A stretch of DNA of 64,000 bases from Neospora caninum Liverpool (taxonomy: Eukaryota > Apicomplexa > Conoidasida > Eucoccidiorida > Sarcocystidae), in the NCBI RefSeq assembly GCF_000208865.1, contig NC_018392.1:558001-622000 (forward strand). The letters are read 5' to 3'. Of this stretch, positions 1-12,816 are shown in pieces. Position 1 is the first letter of the stretch; each line of letters opens with the position of its first letter. The position numbers and the translations under genes were made by a program. The notes under the pieces are model-generated. The model did no database searches. It was not told the origin of the DNA and was given only the letters and a program-made list of their open reading frames with translations.

Positions 1-60
1 GCGGAAGAAGAGGACAGCGCGAAAGCCTTTTCGGGGTCAGCAGGAGAAAGAGGGAGTTGA
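1..60 (+). CDS. possible 3' end of an upstream gene (partial, doubtful)
   Basis: Frame 1 is open from the window edge and ends in TGA at 58-60, giving 19 residues rich in Glu, Ser, Gly and Ala, like the tails of many coccidian proteins. Nothing else supports it. The start and body lie outside the window, and a chance open frame this short is expected. Confidence 0.12.
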   Translation, partial: AEEEDSAKAFSGSAGERGS

Positions 61-3000
61 GTGACGACAAACGGGTCGGAGACAGTTCGACTGTTGGGAC
101 ACCAGAAGCGGGTACGGAGGTAAAACCGCAGAGGGTGGCGTTCGCCTTGGCCTTCTTCGGCTCCACCTCCTGCATCGTCATTGGGTCTCGTCGGTTGCGG
201 TTGCAACTCATCTCTCCTTCTCGTTGCTCCGTTCGCTTCCTGTCCCTCTTCAGCGAAAAAACACGAGTCGAAGCCACTTCGCTCGCCTCTGCCTTGGCCA
301 CTTACCCCTTCCTGGGCTCCTTCTTCTCTTCCTTCTTTTCGTCGTCCTTCCCTCGGTTGCTGGCCTTTTCCCCGGTGTCTGCTTGAATCTCGTGTGTGCG
401 CGTCCAGTTTTTCGCGGCCAGTCGATGAGAGACGGTCGTTTCCATTGCTGTGCGTGTCCTCCACGGCGCACGAGACGTAAAGGAAAACGAGAGGGCGGGA
501 GGCGGCGTGGCGCCTCAGGACGCTTCCGGCCTCAGCGTCGGAAAGGCGGTACACGTAAACGGTTGCGTGCTGTGCGAGCCCCTGTTCGTCTTCACATGGA
601 AAAGGGCGGTGTTGGGAACTCGATGTGCTTCTCCTCGCGGAGCGGGACCGACTCGCCGAAGACCTGGGAGTCGACGGCGCAGGAGGAGCGGCACGCCGAG
701 GAAGAGATCGAAGCGAAGCCGGGCGGTTTCGAATCGCTGCTAAAGGGAGATTGTACGGATTACGACGACTCGATGGAAAAAGAGGCAGATGGACTGCTTT
801 TGGGTCCAGCCCCATAGTGTCTGGGGCCGACGGGGAGGGAAGGGACCGGGCGGGAGATGAGGGGAAAAAGACGGTAACAGCGAGGTTCGACAGGCTGGAG
901 AGCGGTCCCCGTACCGAGCGCGCGAGAGGGAAGACGAGGGAATCGAGGGTGGCAGGCAGCCAGCAAAGCGACGGAAGAGAGGAGTCGCGATGTAAAACGG
1001 CGAGAGAAGAAGGCGCGAAAGCAAACCACGCCTTGGACCAGTGAGGATCTCGCGACCAGCGTTTGGACGCGCGGTCCCAGCGCGAGGAAAGAACCCCGGG
1101 AGAAAGCGAGGGGGGGTTAAGAAGACAGAGGGGAAAGCGGAAGGAGGCGCCGCGAAAAAGCGAAGGGATACTAGGAGGAGCGCCTCCATGTGTCGCTTTT
1201 GGTTTACACGGGGGAAGAAAAAGAAGGAAAAGACCCGAGAGGACGAGGTCACATTTTCAGCAAGCTCGCACAGATGCAACGCAGGATGGGGCGCGCGCCA
1301 CGCAAGAACCGCGAGAGCGATCCAGCTGCGATGACGCCGGCAAACGCGTTTCGCTTTCGCGTTTGCGAAGCAGCCACATATTCTTTGCTTTAAATGTCTT
1401 TGTCAGCCGAGCAGAGGCGCCCTCAGCAGTTCGAGCGCTCCCTCGTTGGCCGCGGAGACACCCAGCAGAGAAAAGGGGAAAAGACATGCCAGCTTAGAGA
1501 GAGCCGTGAAGACACGACAGGGCGTTTTCCCAGCTGTCGCGTGTTGAGAAAAAGTCGCAGGAAAAAAGAAACCGCGGGAGGTGCGGCGGGAGACACAGAA
1601 ACCCTCGAACTCCCTCTCGCTCCTCGTCCACCTCTAAGCATACCGTACGCCCGCGACGGGGCACGCGATGTCTCCCCTGTACTCGCCACTCGATGCTCTC
1701 TTCCGGATTCCGGGATTTTCCCTGTGTGTTTCGCGAGAGGAGGAGCAGGGGGGCTTTCTTTTGGCCTCCATTTTGCATGCTTTAAGTCGCCAGTGTGTGC
1801 CCAGGAGGTCAGACATCCACGGCGACGGCGAAATGCCCTTTTTTTCCCAAAAAAAGAAGGCGGTGAACGGGCACAGCCAGGCGCGCGCGCGGGACTGCGT
1901 CTCGAGAGAAAGGGTGGAGGCTTTCCTTTGCCGAATTCACTTTTTCGCCCGTCGCGCTCTCACGGCGCCCTTGCTTTCCAGACTCTGAAACCGGGTGTAA
2001 ACACCCGCTGCGTGGTCTTCCAAAACAGACACTTAGGCGCTCCCAAAAACATCCGCCATTTTGCCGTGGCGAGCCGGGCCCTCTCTCGTGTGAGCCGCGA
2101 GAGAGACGGCAGCGGGGCGGAATCGATTCACTGCTCCGTTTTTTCTCGCATTTTTGCGGGGAAAAACAGGAAAGGGAGGCGTGGCGCTCAAAATCTAGGT
2201 TGTGTGATTTGCGTGAAGGCCATTTTTCGAGTGTGTGCTGACCTGGGAGTCTCGTTTCCCACGAGTCTCCGAATATAAGCCGATCTCCGCGTTTTCTCAC
2301 GCCTCAACTGCAGCGTCGTCGGACGAGCGGCTGGGCGCGGCAGGAAAAAGCCGCAGTGTGGCCTTTTCGTGGAAGGCGCGAGGCAGGCTCTGCTGGATGC
2401 GCGTGTTTGTCCAACGAGAAGGAAGTTCCTGGAAGGCTTCTGCACGCAGAGTGTGTGTGGAAAAACACAGGAAACGAGAGGGACCGTCCACAGCGGAGAG
2501 AACAATCGGTACGCCACCACAGGAGGCGTCGAGCGCTCCGGCACACACACTCTTTGCCATCTGTATAGCTCGGGCACGGGACCGCTGCGAGAGGCGTGCC
2601 CTCCCGGCCTCGATCGGGTTTTTTTCTCGGCAAGTCGAGGCGGAAAGAGAAGAAAGTTGGAAACCGAGCGGCAAGTGCAAGACTATAAAGACGTCGCCTT
2701 CCAAGGAAGCACGGGCAAAGTGTCTTCTCGGCGCCGGCAGCGTCCCCTGTTTCCCGCGTTTCGCGCGCCTTTGCCACTGCCACGCGCTCCCTGCCCTCAA
2801 ACGTAAGTGACCTGGCTTTCCGCGTCATCTTTTTGGTTTTCTCCGGCGAAACGCCCATATTCCTTCTTCACACTTTGTCTGTTTGAGCCGGTGAAACCCA
2901 AAACGCGCGGGGCAGAACTCTGGGCGCGGGAGGCCGCGTCCACAGCCAGTCCACGACCAGGTAATCCTTTCTCCCCGGGCAAAGAAAGCCGTCACCCTGG

Positions 3001-3350
3001 GTCAACGAAGAAAGGGCGTGGCTTTGTTTCTTCCGTTTCTTTGAGGGCGTTTCCCCTCGCCGATCGTTTCAGAGTCGCGCTTTGTGCGTTAGCGTGAACA
3101 CCACGAACGCAAACCTAGACTTCTTTGTTCCCCAGACTGCGAGCGGCGAGGTGCCCTCTCCAGAGCCTGTCGGCGCGTGTCGTCCGCAGGGTTGTTTCCC
3201 GCCCCATGACCAGTCTTTCACTTTTTCGCTCTTTTCTTTTGCAACTCTTCAGAGACCAGTCTCAGGATCAATCGGCGGCCGAGGGGCTGGAACGGCCCAC
3301 CTCCTTTTCCACCTCATCAGGGGAACTGCTGATACTGGTTTCCTCGACCA
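61..3350. other. gene-poor GC-rich upstream flank
   Basis: Many overlapping open frames occur on both strands (for example 1394-2278 on + and 2304-2858 on minus). They are Arg/Ser/Pro-rich, overlap each other and match no family I know. This is what stop-poor GC-rich non-coding DNA looks like. The stretch probably holds promoter and 5' UTR sequence for the gene starting near 4041. I see no RNA gene in it. Confidence 0.5.
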
Positions 3351-3570
3351 TCGCGCGCCGTTCTTATCGGTCGCGCGCCGTTCTTATCGGTCGCGCGCCG
3401 TTCTTATCGGTCGCGCGCCGTTCTTATCGGTCGCGCGCCGTTCTTATCGGTCGCGCGCCGTTCTTATCGGTCGCGCGCCGTTCTTATCGGTCGCGCGCCG
3501 TTCTTATCGGTCGCGCGCCGTTCTTATCGGTCGCGCGCCGTTCTTATCGGTCGCGCGCCGTTCTTATCGG
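3351..3570. repeat. perfect tandem repeat, 11 copies of a 20 bp unit
   Basis: The unit TCGCGCGCCGTTCTTATCGG is repeated eleven times without a mismatch, followed by a partial copy that breaks off after TCGC. Because 20 is not a multiple of 3, each frame cycles through the same 20-residue peptide. The array ends about 470 bp before the ATG at 4041, so it sits in the promoter or 5' UTR of that gene. Perfect identity points to recent expansion, and copy number probably varies between strains. Confidence 0.97.
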
Positions 3571-3853
3571 TCGCCGTGTCCAGGTCCTCGAGTTCTTGCC
3601 TCTTTCTCGCCCGCCCGGTGGTGCGCTCGTTGGCTCCGTACCTGCTCACAAAGGCTCGATACAACGCAACAGCCGGAGCGGCGTCGCCGTATAGTGTAGC
3701 CACCACTCCCCGGATTCCTCCCACCTTATTTAGGCATATCTCTCCACCTCTGCCTGCCTCGCCGACCTTCTTCCTCCCGTTCTTGTTCCTCCTTGCGCGT
3801 CTCCGTCCCCTCTGCTCTAGGCCTCAGGTTCGCGATTCTACGCTCTTCCCCCT

Positions 3854-3871
3854 CCCCCCCCCCCCCCCCCC
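3854..3871. repeat. poly-C tract of 18
   Basis: An uninterrupted C run is followed by GG and a second C7 run. It lies 170 bp upstream of the ATG at 4041, in presumed 5' UTR. Its length could be a sequencing artefact. Confidence 0.85.
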
Positions 3872-4040
3872 GGCCCCCCCGGCCAGAGACTCGCTGACAC
3901 GGCGAGCGAGATGCTCCCACAGGCAGGCTTCTTCCGTTTTACCATCCCCGTATCTCCGACCCTGTTCTCCGTTCCGGTCCCGTCCTTCGCACGCCTTGGC
4001 TTCTCGCGTCGCCGCTGTGTCGCCCTCTCCCGGTTCCGCC

Positions 4041-7000
4041 ATGGCGACTGTGAACTCGCGGAGCGAGCGGAGAACACATGCAGCTGGCGTCCTGCCAAAC
4101 GCCTTCGTGTACGCGTCTCCAACTGTGCGCTCGTCCTCGTCACTTGCCTCTCCGGTTTCGCGAGAGCATGCGACGGACCACCTCGCCGGTGGTCCCGCAG
4201 GAGCCGGCAAGCTGCCTCCGGACGGGTCTCCCTTCGACGGCGGCGTGGCTTCCCCCGTCACTCTCGCGGTGACTAGCGAATCCGCCACGCGCGCGACGGA
4301 GGGCGCTTTTTCGCCATCTCCGTCGCCGTTCACTGCGGTTGCGGGGGGCCTGAACGGCACCACGATATCCGGGTCTTCTCCCCCTTGGCGCGGCGCTCCG
4401 CCGCAACTCGTAGTCTCTTCGCTGAATTGCGCCCCTACGGCTTTTCTTTCACGCACTGCAGAGACTGCGCCTGCGCCACGGGGCACGAATCAGCCTCCCA
4501 GCGACCGCGCGAGGCCTGGAGGCAATGCAAGGGGACAGCAGCAGTCTTTGGGAGCTTTTGCCCCGGCGCGTGTGGCGCACGAAGGGACACTCGCGCCCGG
4601 CCCCGCAGCCTCCTCCCACGCAGAGACGGGCGAAGTCGCATTCTTGACTCCTCCTGGCGCGAGTCTTCCGCCCCACATTGTGTTTCAGCGGCGAGTTCTG
4701 GCTGCTCAGCAGGTCCCCCCTTCACGCTTCGACAACGCCTTCTGTGCATGGCTGGGCGCCACGCGGAACGGCTGGCGAGGAGAGGCGACGCATGCAGTCG
4801 CGGCGGGGGCGAGGTCGCTGGCCCCTGCCCGCGGCCAGAGGAAGTCCCCTTCTTCGCAAGTCCAGATTCAGGTGTTCTCCGCACTGCGCACCGAGGCCTC
4901 GCCTCCCACGTCTGGCGCTGCTTCTTCACGGCCCGCCAGACTGCACCCCGGAGGTCCCCCGTCGTCGGCTTATAGTCGGGCGACCACGTGTCCAGTTGCC
5001 GGGCGCCAGGGGGGGGAAGCCTTCACACAGCCCCAGAGGACCGCCGCTTCGGCTTCCCCCGCAACGGCAGAGAGGGCGCGAGAAGTGCAGGCGGCGCAGC
5101 CAGCGGAAGGATCTCCAAGACAGCGGCCGCGGAGCAGCGGCGCATCCTCCACTCGTGGGAGAGGAAGAGGGGAGGCGGAGGGGCTGAGGCAGCACGTCGT
5201 TGAGTTACGAACCGGAGCCCATCCCAAGGCCCGGTCGCGGAGACTGTATGTAGACAGAGAAGAAGACATTGCGGCGAAGCTTGTGGGACAAGTCGTCGAG
5301 AAAGTTCCGGGGCACATTGCCGTCTGGGTTCGCCAAGTAAGCAAGGGAACGCGGAATGGGGAAGCGACAAGCAGCAGAGGGATGAAGAAAAAAGCGAGAG
5401 AACTGGGTACGCGATTGCAGGTGACGTCTTCTCTTTTGCACAGCGCGATTTTGGTTTTGTGCCGCGCTGCCGAACGGCCAGGACGAAAGAAGGCCTTTCG
5501 CCTGAGAAGCAGGGAGAAGAGGCGAGGCTCCGGTTCCACGAAGTCATGGATAGGCGGCGCAAGAGCTGTGTCTGAAAGCCCACTCTTGTATTTCTTCAGC
5601 TTACACACCTGGAAACACAGCTCTATATATATGCATTTATCGGTAGACTGGTAGACAGATGTAGATAGACAGGGACGCACCTAATCCTGTTTTCGCTCTG
5701 TGGGTTGGGTCTTTCGTCTTCTTGCGTCAGGGTCGGCAGCTAGTGTCTCCACAGGCGGCGAGGCTCGCGCCCTCTTCGGCAGCTGCGTCAGCGCACCAGG
5801 GGCAAGGCCACGGCTCCTCCTCCACCTTGGTCACCTACGCGCTTCGGTAAGAGACCTCTACGAGAGAAAGCCGAATTCCTTCTCGACTTTGACGCTAACG
5901 TGTATATAAACATGGATTCGCGGAGACGGGAGTTCATAGGGCATCGCCGTTTGTGCTTCGTCTTGTCTCGCTTGTGCTGTTGTTTTTTTGTCTGCGCGTC
6001 TCCGTCGCCGCGCGTTGCGTAGTTCTTTTGTGCGAGAGAGCGGCTGGGTTCTCTGTTGGCTTCACTTCTTCAAAAAAGTGTTTGTGGCGGGTGATCCCCT
6101 GCGACATTCTTCAGCTACCTTCCCGAGCCCGCGCTACACACCGTGGTGATTGACAATCGCCAGCACATCCTCGCGTCCACTGCTCGGCACTCGAAAAGCG
6201 AAAAGCACACCGACTCGCTGCCCCAGAACGTCGCCCCGGTGCGGATTGTTCCGCATCTCTTTGGGCCGCACGCGCCGCGCCGCCTCGACTGCCTTTCGGC
6301 GTCTGGGCGCCTGCAGGCGTGTCGCCCTGCGTCGCCTGTCCCTCGGCGTGCGTCGCCGGGGACTGCCGAGCTCCCGAACGGCGGGGCAGAGCCTGTGGGG
6401 CGCGGGAGCGAAGATGGTCCGCGAGTCCGCGGCGGAGTGGAAGGCGGACCCGCCCGCGGAGCCGCTCCCTCGACGCCTCCGCCGCCTTCGCACTTTCTCC
6501 ATTCGACTTGTGCTCGTGGACCTGCACAGCCCGAGGCGCCGTCGGGCGTCGCGGCGTCGGCACCTCGAGAGACTCGCCCTCGTGCCTCCCCGGATCGAGC
6601 CGGCTCCGTCCTCTCTCGTGCAGCGGGGTTCGCGTTCTGCCGGCCGGAGACAGCCACGCGCTGCGGTGGGGGGTACTTTAGACCTCTCGTGTCGTGTTGC
6701 TTCGAGGACACGGCGACGCCGCGCCTCCTCATTCCTCTGGAACGCCGAGAGGGCCCGTCGAGGCCTGCTGCCGAGGCTGCGCGTCCGGCGGTTCCGCTCT
6801 CGCGCCCGCTCGTGTCTCCGCCCCAGGCAGGCGCCGCCCCGCCTGGGCAGCGTCCGGAAGTCAAGGAAGCCCAGCCAGCGACGCAGAGAGAGCGCGACCG
6901 CGCACGGCCCGCGGGAGATCGGGAGGGGCGCGGGGCCGTCGCCGCAGGAGACTCCGAACCCTCCGCAGTCAGGAAAGTCCCCGTGAAGCGCAGCATGTCG

Positions 7001-10000
7001 GTGGGGGTCAGCACAACCGTCAATGCAGTCGGGCAGCTTTGTGTGGGACCTGAGCATCTGCGACGCCGGAGCAGCGACATCTTTTGCCCCACGCACCTTT
7101 TCGAGGTGAGAAGGACGAAAAGGCACAACACCAATCAGGCCGCTCCTGTGTTGGCGGCTGATTTCCCTCGTAGGCTGCGCCTCCCTGGTTCAGCTTTGCA
7201 CTTTCCGCTTGTCTCTTCTTTGCATCCCCCGAGCGTTTTCTGCTTCCCTCTCTGCGCCTTGCGTTCTTCGCTCTTGTCTCTACTCTACGCGTGCGTTTCC
7301 GCATCTCTCTCTCGGCGCTCCTGTCTCCTGTCTCGCGTTTCCTCCAGCCGTCTTCCGGGCGCCGCAATGAATGGCAGCCGCCGCTCCTCGACTCGCGGGC
7401 GATGCCCCCAGAGAGTGCCGCGGGCCGTGGCGTGCCTGGCCACGTCGTGGAGTATTTTTTCCTGGATGCATGCGCAGCGGCGCGAACGGGGAAGCGCGCG
7501 GCCGGCGCCGATGCGGACCCGGCGACAGACAGCCTGGCCGCGCCTTCGGGGGACAGCCGGGACGCCAGGCCTCTTGCGTTCGACGCGGGCCTCCCGGGGG
7601 CGGCGGACGCAGGCGCCGCGGCTGCGTCACGCTCGTCTTCGCGTTCGTCTTTGTCCCTTCGCTGGGACTCGCGGGGTCACGTGGATCCTTCCGAGGCGAC
7701 GCCGCCTCGCAGCGCGGCGGGGCGGGGAACCGGCCGTCGAGGCCTCTACAGAAGCGTCAGCCACACGGCGGCCTTTGTCGAGTGCAGGCGCGCGACTTGC
7801 GAGATCTACGCGCTGGAAGACGAGGCGTTCAGCGATTCGGCGAGTCTCCCGCCCCTCGAGTTGGGCACGCGCCGCGGGACCTCGGCCTCGCCAGGCGCCG
7901 CCCGAAGCGCGTCTGTGGAGCCCAGCGCGGAGCCGTTGGGGGAAGGGGCCCTTCTCCCCTCGCTCCCGCCGAAGGACAACGCCGTGGCAGAGTGGCTGTT
8001 GATGAGTGGGGCGAGTCTCTCGGGCCTCGACCTCGCCCAGCTCGGATGCCCGCCGCAGCCGCGTGCTGCCTCGAGGGAAGAGACGCCGAGCCAGACTGCG
8101 CGACCCGAGGGAGGCTGCATGCGCGCGGAGTCCGGAGATGCCCGCGAGGGGAGCGAGGCGAAGACGAGTGCGGAGACAAACCCGAGAGAGGATCGAGGAA
8201 GTCCACCGATGCCGGCAGAGACGGAGGCGAAAACGGTGCAGAAGCCTCGAAAGAACGCCCCACCGTCGCCGCCCCAAGCCGCTCGTCTTTTTGCTCAGAG
8301 CCAAGAAGAGCGCAGACGCGTCGCTGCTCTCTTGGTCCGCAGGCTGTCCCAAGGCCCAGCGGTAGACGAAAGGAAACCGACCGAGAATCCGTCCGCGCGG
8401 TTCAGCGAAAACGACCCGCGAAACGGAGACACAGAGGGCCCCCGAGAAGGCACCACGCGTGTCAGAGAACTCGCGAAAAAGTGGGACCGCGGCGCTTCGC
8501 AAAGCAGGCAAATCAGCAGACGCTCCAGCTCGAGTATTCCGTCCCCACGAACCCGAGGTGAGACAAAAGAGGAAAACCGCACGCGGACGCCGGAACCAGC
8601 TAGGCGTCGTGGTGAAAGCCAAGACACCGTGTCGACCGCAGAGTCACCCGGCACTACCGGTGCGATAGAGAACGAGGAGGCCCACAAATATGTACATATA
8701 CATTGGCGTATGTATACCTCCTGTGGCTGCCGCTCGTCCCGTCAGTTGAAAGAGATAGATGTCGGCGTGGATACGTATGGACAGCCATATACATGTGTGC
8801 ATCTCCGTATCTACATGAATATGCACGTATATGCGGGTTAACGAGTGGATGAGTCAGAGAGTTTGTAGGTCCATGTCTTTGGTTCGCCGAGGCACGGATG
8901 CGGGGTCGGGCGACGATTCTGCAGACGGGTCGCTGAAGGAATTTGTCGTTTCTCTCTTTGGACTACTGTTTAGATCTTGAATGCCTTTCCGAGCCCGCTC
9001 CTAGAACGGCAAATCCCAGGGCCGACTCCTAGCCCGGCGAACCGTTCCACACACCGACCTACTGCTATCATATATATATATATATATACATATGCATATA
9101 TACAGCTTCGTCTCCGTAGATGTATCTTCATCTGTATACATGTATATTTATACATGTATATACACATATGCATTTGTATATGTACATATATACATCTGTA
9201 GAGTCGATGCCTGGAGACCCATGTTTTCCCGCGAGGCTGACGCTGACTGGTTTCGTGTGTGTAGGGCACGAGCGCTTTGGATCAGGCTCAGTGGACTACG
9301 ACGACGGAGTAGGTTCTCGCTTCTCGCCTTCCTCTTCCTTCGGCGACTTTTGTGTTTCGCAGCCGGTCCAGAAGGCAGAGGTGGTTTCTGTCGCCCCTCA
9401 CTAACCTTTCCCTGCGTTTTTGTCGATGCATGTATCAGCCAGGGAGGTCATCATATAAAGACGTGTTTCTACATATGTACCTGTGTACATTCGTACATAC
9501 GTAATCACGTGCACTTCTGTGCACGTGTACCCCATCCTTCTCCTAATTCTCGTCCTCCCTTTCCTACCCGTCTAACCGTCGTGACGTTCGCTCGGCGGAA
9601 TGGGCAAACGCGTGCGGAAGCGGAGCCTCGAGACAGAAGCAGGAACATAGACCTGGAGCAGCAGAGAAGGGATACACAGGGACAATGGCCGTCGCCTCCT
9701 CGAGTGCACGTACACCTTCGCGTACATATATATATATATATATATATTTTCCGGTAGAGGTAGATAGATACAGAGGTCCTAAGTGAATAGGGCCGATGAA
9801 ACGTGTCGCGATGCCTTGTGCGTAGGTACGTGCATGTGTTACACGCCCATGCAAGACAGGCAGATAAGTCGGTGGAGAATCACAATCTTTTGCATGTTTC
9901 AGTGCATGGTTTCTATCTTTCGCTTCCGCGGGTGTTGTGTCTTCAGGTTGGTGCAGTGTATGCGCGTTTTGGCAGTGTCGCAGAACGTTATTTGCAGAAT

Positions 10001-10282
10001 TTGAAACGGCCCTCTTCCGTTTTCTCCTCGGAGGAGTCGTCCACGCGGACTTCGGCGTGTCGCCGCTTCTCAGAGTCCCCGCGGGGCGAAGGCAGCTTGC
10101 GTGGCGATGACGGGAGGCAGGTAGGCGTCGTCAGAGGCGTGCGCGAGGAAATCGTTTCGTGCGCAGATGCGGCGAGTCGCGACGGCGACGGCGCCTCGCC
10201 TTCGCGCGGGCCTTCGGGGACTGTCGAGAAAGAAGGAAACGAGGCTCTCGAAGAGCCGGAGCAGGCACTCGCTCTCCAGTAG
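4041..10282 (+). CDS. hypothetical low-complexity protein, six exons, about 1330 aa
   Basis: Function unknown. Proposed exons: 4041-5336, 5731-5846, 6115-7105, 7348-8557, 9265-9308, 9947-10282. All junctions are GT-AG, and the lengths sum to 3993 nt, an exact 1331 codons. The start is the ATG in CGCCATGGC at 4041. The frame is also open upstream to about 3576, but that part runs through the C-tract and looks untranslated. The protein is mostly Ala/Pro/Ser/Arg/Gly-rich and looks disordered. Denser, possibly folded pieces are the end of exon 1 with the start of exon 3 (VDREEDIAAKLVGQVVEK; HTVVIDNRQHIL), the start of exon 4 (VPGHVVEYFFLDACAAA) and the start of exon 6 (VGAVYARFGSVAERYLQNLK). I see no signal peptide, TM helix or known motif. 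The 44-nt exon 5 is the least certain element. Confidence 0.6.
8676..9264 (+). repeat. intron with TA/TACA microsatellites
   Basis: This is the distal part of the fourth intron of the 4041-10282 gene. It carries (TA)n at about 9070-9088 and many TACATA/TATACA steps. A second intronic (TA)n run lies at about 9726-9747. These arrays produce the Tyr/Ile-rich spurious open frames seen here on both strands. Confidence 0.8.
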
Positions 10283-12816
10283 AAAGTGCGAAGACATGTG
10301 CGAAACCCGTACGCACACAAGTCGACAGAGTGAAAGAAGGAAAGCGGAGACAGGGGATCTGCACGAGGGGAACAACTTTGCTCTTGAGGAAAACGAAACG
10401 ACGCTGTGGCGGGGGGGGGGCGCGTGCTCATGTGGCAGCGCGGTTCACACAACGGGAGGAGCGAGGAAAATCGTCGAAGAAAAGGGCGAAAAGGACGGTA
10501 CCTGGCAGTCGAGCTGAGCGAAGGGGAAAGAGAAGAGCCGTGGCCTAACGGAAGGCCAGGGTACTTTTTGGAGACGGATCGACGCCTGTTTTCCCAGGTT
10601 AAGAAGCCTGGAAAGCCTTCCATGCCTTTCCTGCCGGCGAGCAGGAGCGCATGCAACCTCCTTGGCTGTCTGTTAAAAAGGCGACGGCTCCATCTCTCGT
10701 GGCTCCCATTGGGCAGCGTGTGTCTGTGACGCAGAGCGATCGATGGGCACCTGAATGCGGTCGCCGAGCCTGTAAAACGCGAACCGCGGCCTCTCTACAC
10801 ATCGCGGCACTGAAGCACCCTGCCTGTATTTTTGTTACGCATGTTCGTCGTGCGAATCCTATGCAAAGTTTTCCATCTCTCCCCTTCCAATGCAGCTGCC
10901 TCTCGATGTACCGATGCATATGTATATACATGCAATTGCATATATCGCTATAGTTGTATCAGAAGATCTGCCTTTCGCGGTTATTCTGTATTTTTGTTTC
11001 CTGTCGCAGACGGGATGTTTCTGATGTGTGTGTCATCTCGCTTTTCCGAAGAAACATTGTGTTGTCGGACCCGAGCGAGAGCCTGACAACTCTAAATGTG
11101 CCCTGAGAACGCGGACAGAGACAGCTAGCAGTTTTCTGCGGGCCGGGTCGCGCAGCAGCCTGGCCCTAGACACCTTCCAATGCATGTGCGGAAGCGAAGA
11201 ATGACGTAAACAAGTGATGATTGAGTTTCCAGTCTTATACGGCTTCGACTGTCTATGCTCTCCGCGTGAACAGATCAACTCGCAGGGACACGAAGGATAG
11301 GTAGACACCTACGCGGAGACACAGGGATGAGAGGCACGCAAGCAGATCTGCGCAGGCGGAGACAGGCCGATAGGGAAGGATACACAGAAAGGAGAAAAAC
11401 AGGATTCTTGAGGTCAGCGCTGCGCCGCATGAATCCAAACACATGCATGCGTTCTTATGCTTCTTCAATATATTCATGACAGGTCCGTACTTTTACGTAC
11501 CTACATATATGCTTGTAGTGAGTAACACGCAGAGATACGTGCGCGATTTACATGTATCGGTCTTTGTCCATTCAGCTACAAATATATCAGCATCTGGCTT
11601 TCTACATACAGGTGTATACACCGCGTCTCTCCATATATGCATAAATCTGTAGTGTCTCTATATATAGGGATTGTGTCTTCACTTCACAGAGTAGCAGCCT
11701 TTCAAGCGTTGTGCGTCACATTGTTTGTTGAAGCCATGTCTAGGGTACGTACTCGTGCAGTGCTGCTTTACTCCGCCCTTGCTCGAGAATGACCGTATTC
11801 AGCGAGATAGACGGGAAGATGGCAGAGCCAGGGGCGACTCCGAAGGGGTTGGGGACTCCGGCAGTTCTGTGCGACGCCGTTCGTCAGTCTGCGAGTTTGA
11901 TTCACGAAAAAAGAGAAGCCGGCACGTGCCGGACTGTTTACGCATCTATATAGAGGCTACTGGAGACGGTCGCGGATCCCACGATAAAAAGGGAAACAGG
12001 AAAAAAGCAAAGAACCGCGCGAGGAAAGAGCGACGAAGCAGGGAAAAACGGGGAGTGAAAAAACCGGGAAAAAGGAGAGACAGCGTAATGCATGCAGAGC
12101 GAGAGACTCGAGCATCGAGGGGAAGTCCCGAAGGATGAGTCTGGCCTCGACAGCAAGAGAAGGAAAAAGAGAACGAGAGAGGTAGAGACACAGCGATGCC
12201 TCCCACGCAGAGGATCCCCGCCCAACGCCTCCCCAATGACCAAAGAGAAAAGGAGAAAAGCGTGCGATGGCGAGAGACGGAAGACGAGAAAAAAGATGAA
12301 GAGACAGATTGAAACTCAAGAAACTGAGCAAGACGCACGTGTGTGCGGGGGACAGAGGAACGAAGTCGTAAAGAGAACGCCTTCCTCTAGGAGAGAACGG
12401 GAGTGACGAGCAAAGAGAGAAGAGTAGGCGTAAAAGAGAGGCGAGCACGGAAACATCGGACTTCACGCGAGAGACGGGGGACTAAAAGAGTGCAGAGGGC
12501 CGAAAACACATTCGAAAAAACTTGAACATATCTCCTAACAGGAAATCAAGAATATATCACATAGCTGTACATCTACCAAATGCGAATTGCACTGCCGATA
12601 TTCCTCCCGACACGGTCGGTTCCATTTTCGAACGTATCCTGCCGGCATCCCAACTTTTTTCAGAGATGCGCTGTGTCTGGTCCTTTCCGTCCTGCTTCGT
12701 CTCTCGCGTGTGCTCTCTTCCCTAGCTTCCCTTCTCGCTCGCCTCCCCCTTCTTCTCCGGCGCCAAGTCCACACCGCATCCTCCTCCTTTAGTTTTGCTT
12801 TCCTTTTCATCATCAG
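10283..12816. other. convergent intergenic region with 3' UTRs
   Basis: The region lies between two genes that point at each other. About 11800-12480 is strongly purine-rich on the + strand (runs of GAGA, AAGA and GGAA), so the complement is pyrimidine-rich; open frames on both strands there are compositional. About 10900-11680 is AT-richer with short TA/CATA steps. No gene recognised. The 3' UTRs and polyadenylation sites of both flanking genes must lie here. Confidence 0.55.

Noticed and set aside
1394..2278. 294-codon open frame on + in the GC-rich left flank
   Set aside because: Similar overlapping frames occur on both strands; composition is Arg/Ser/Gly-rich with no motif and no good start context. 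It is explained by a low stop frequency in GC-rich DNA.
6115..7134. 339-codon minus-strand frame
   Set aside because: It lies opposite the third exon of the 4041-10282 gene, is Arg/Pro-rich, and has no splice partners. It looks like an antisense shadow.
8644..9269. Tyr/Ile-rich small open frames over TA repeats (also near 49.4, 51.0, 53.4, 59.0, 61.7 and 63.5 kb)
   Set aside because: They are translations of (TA)n and TACATA microsatellites inside introns.
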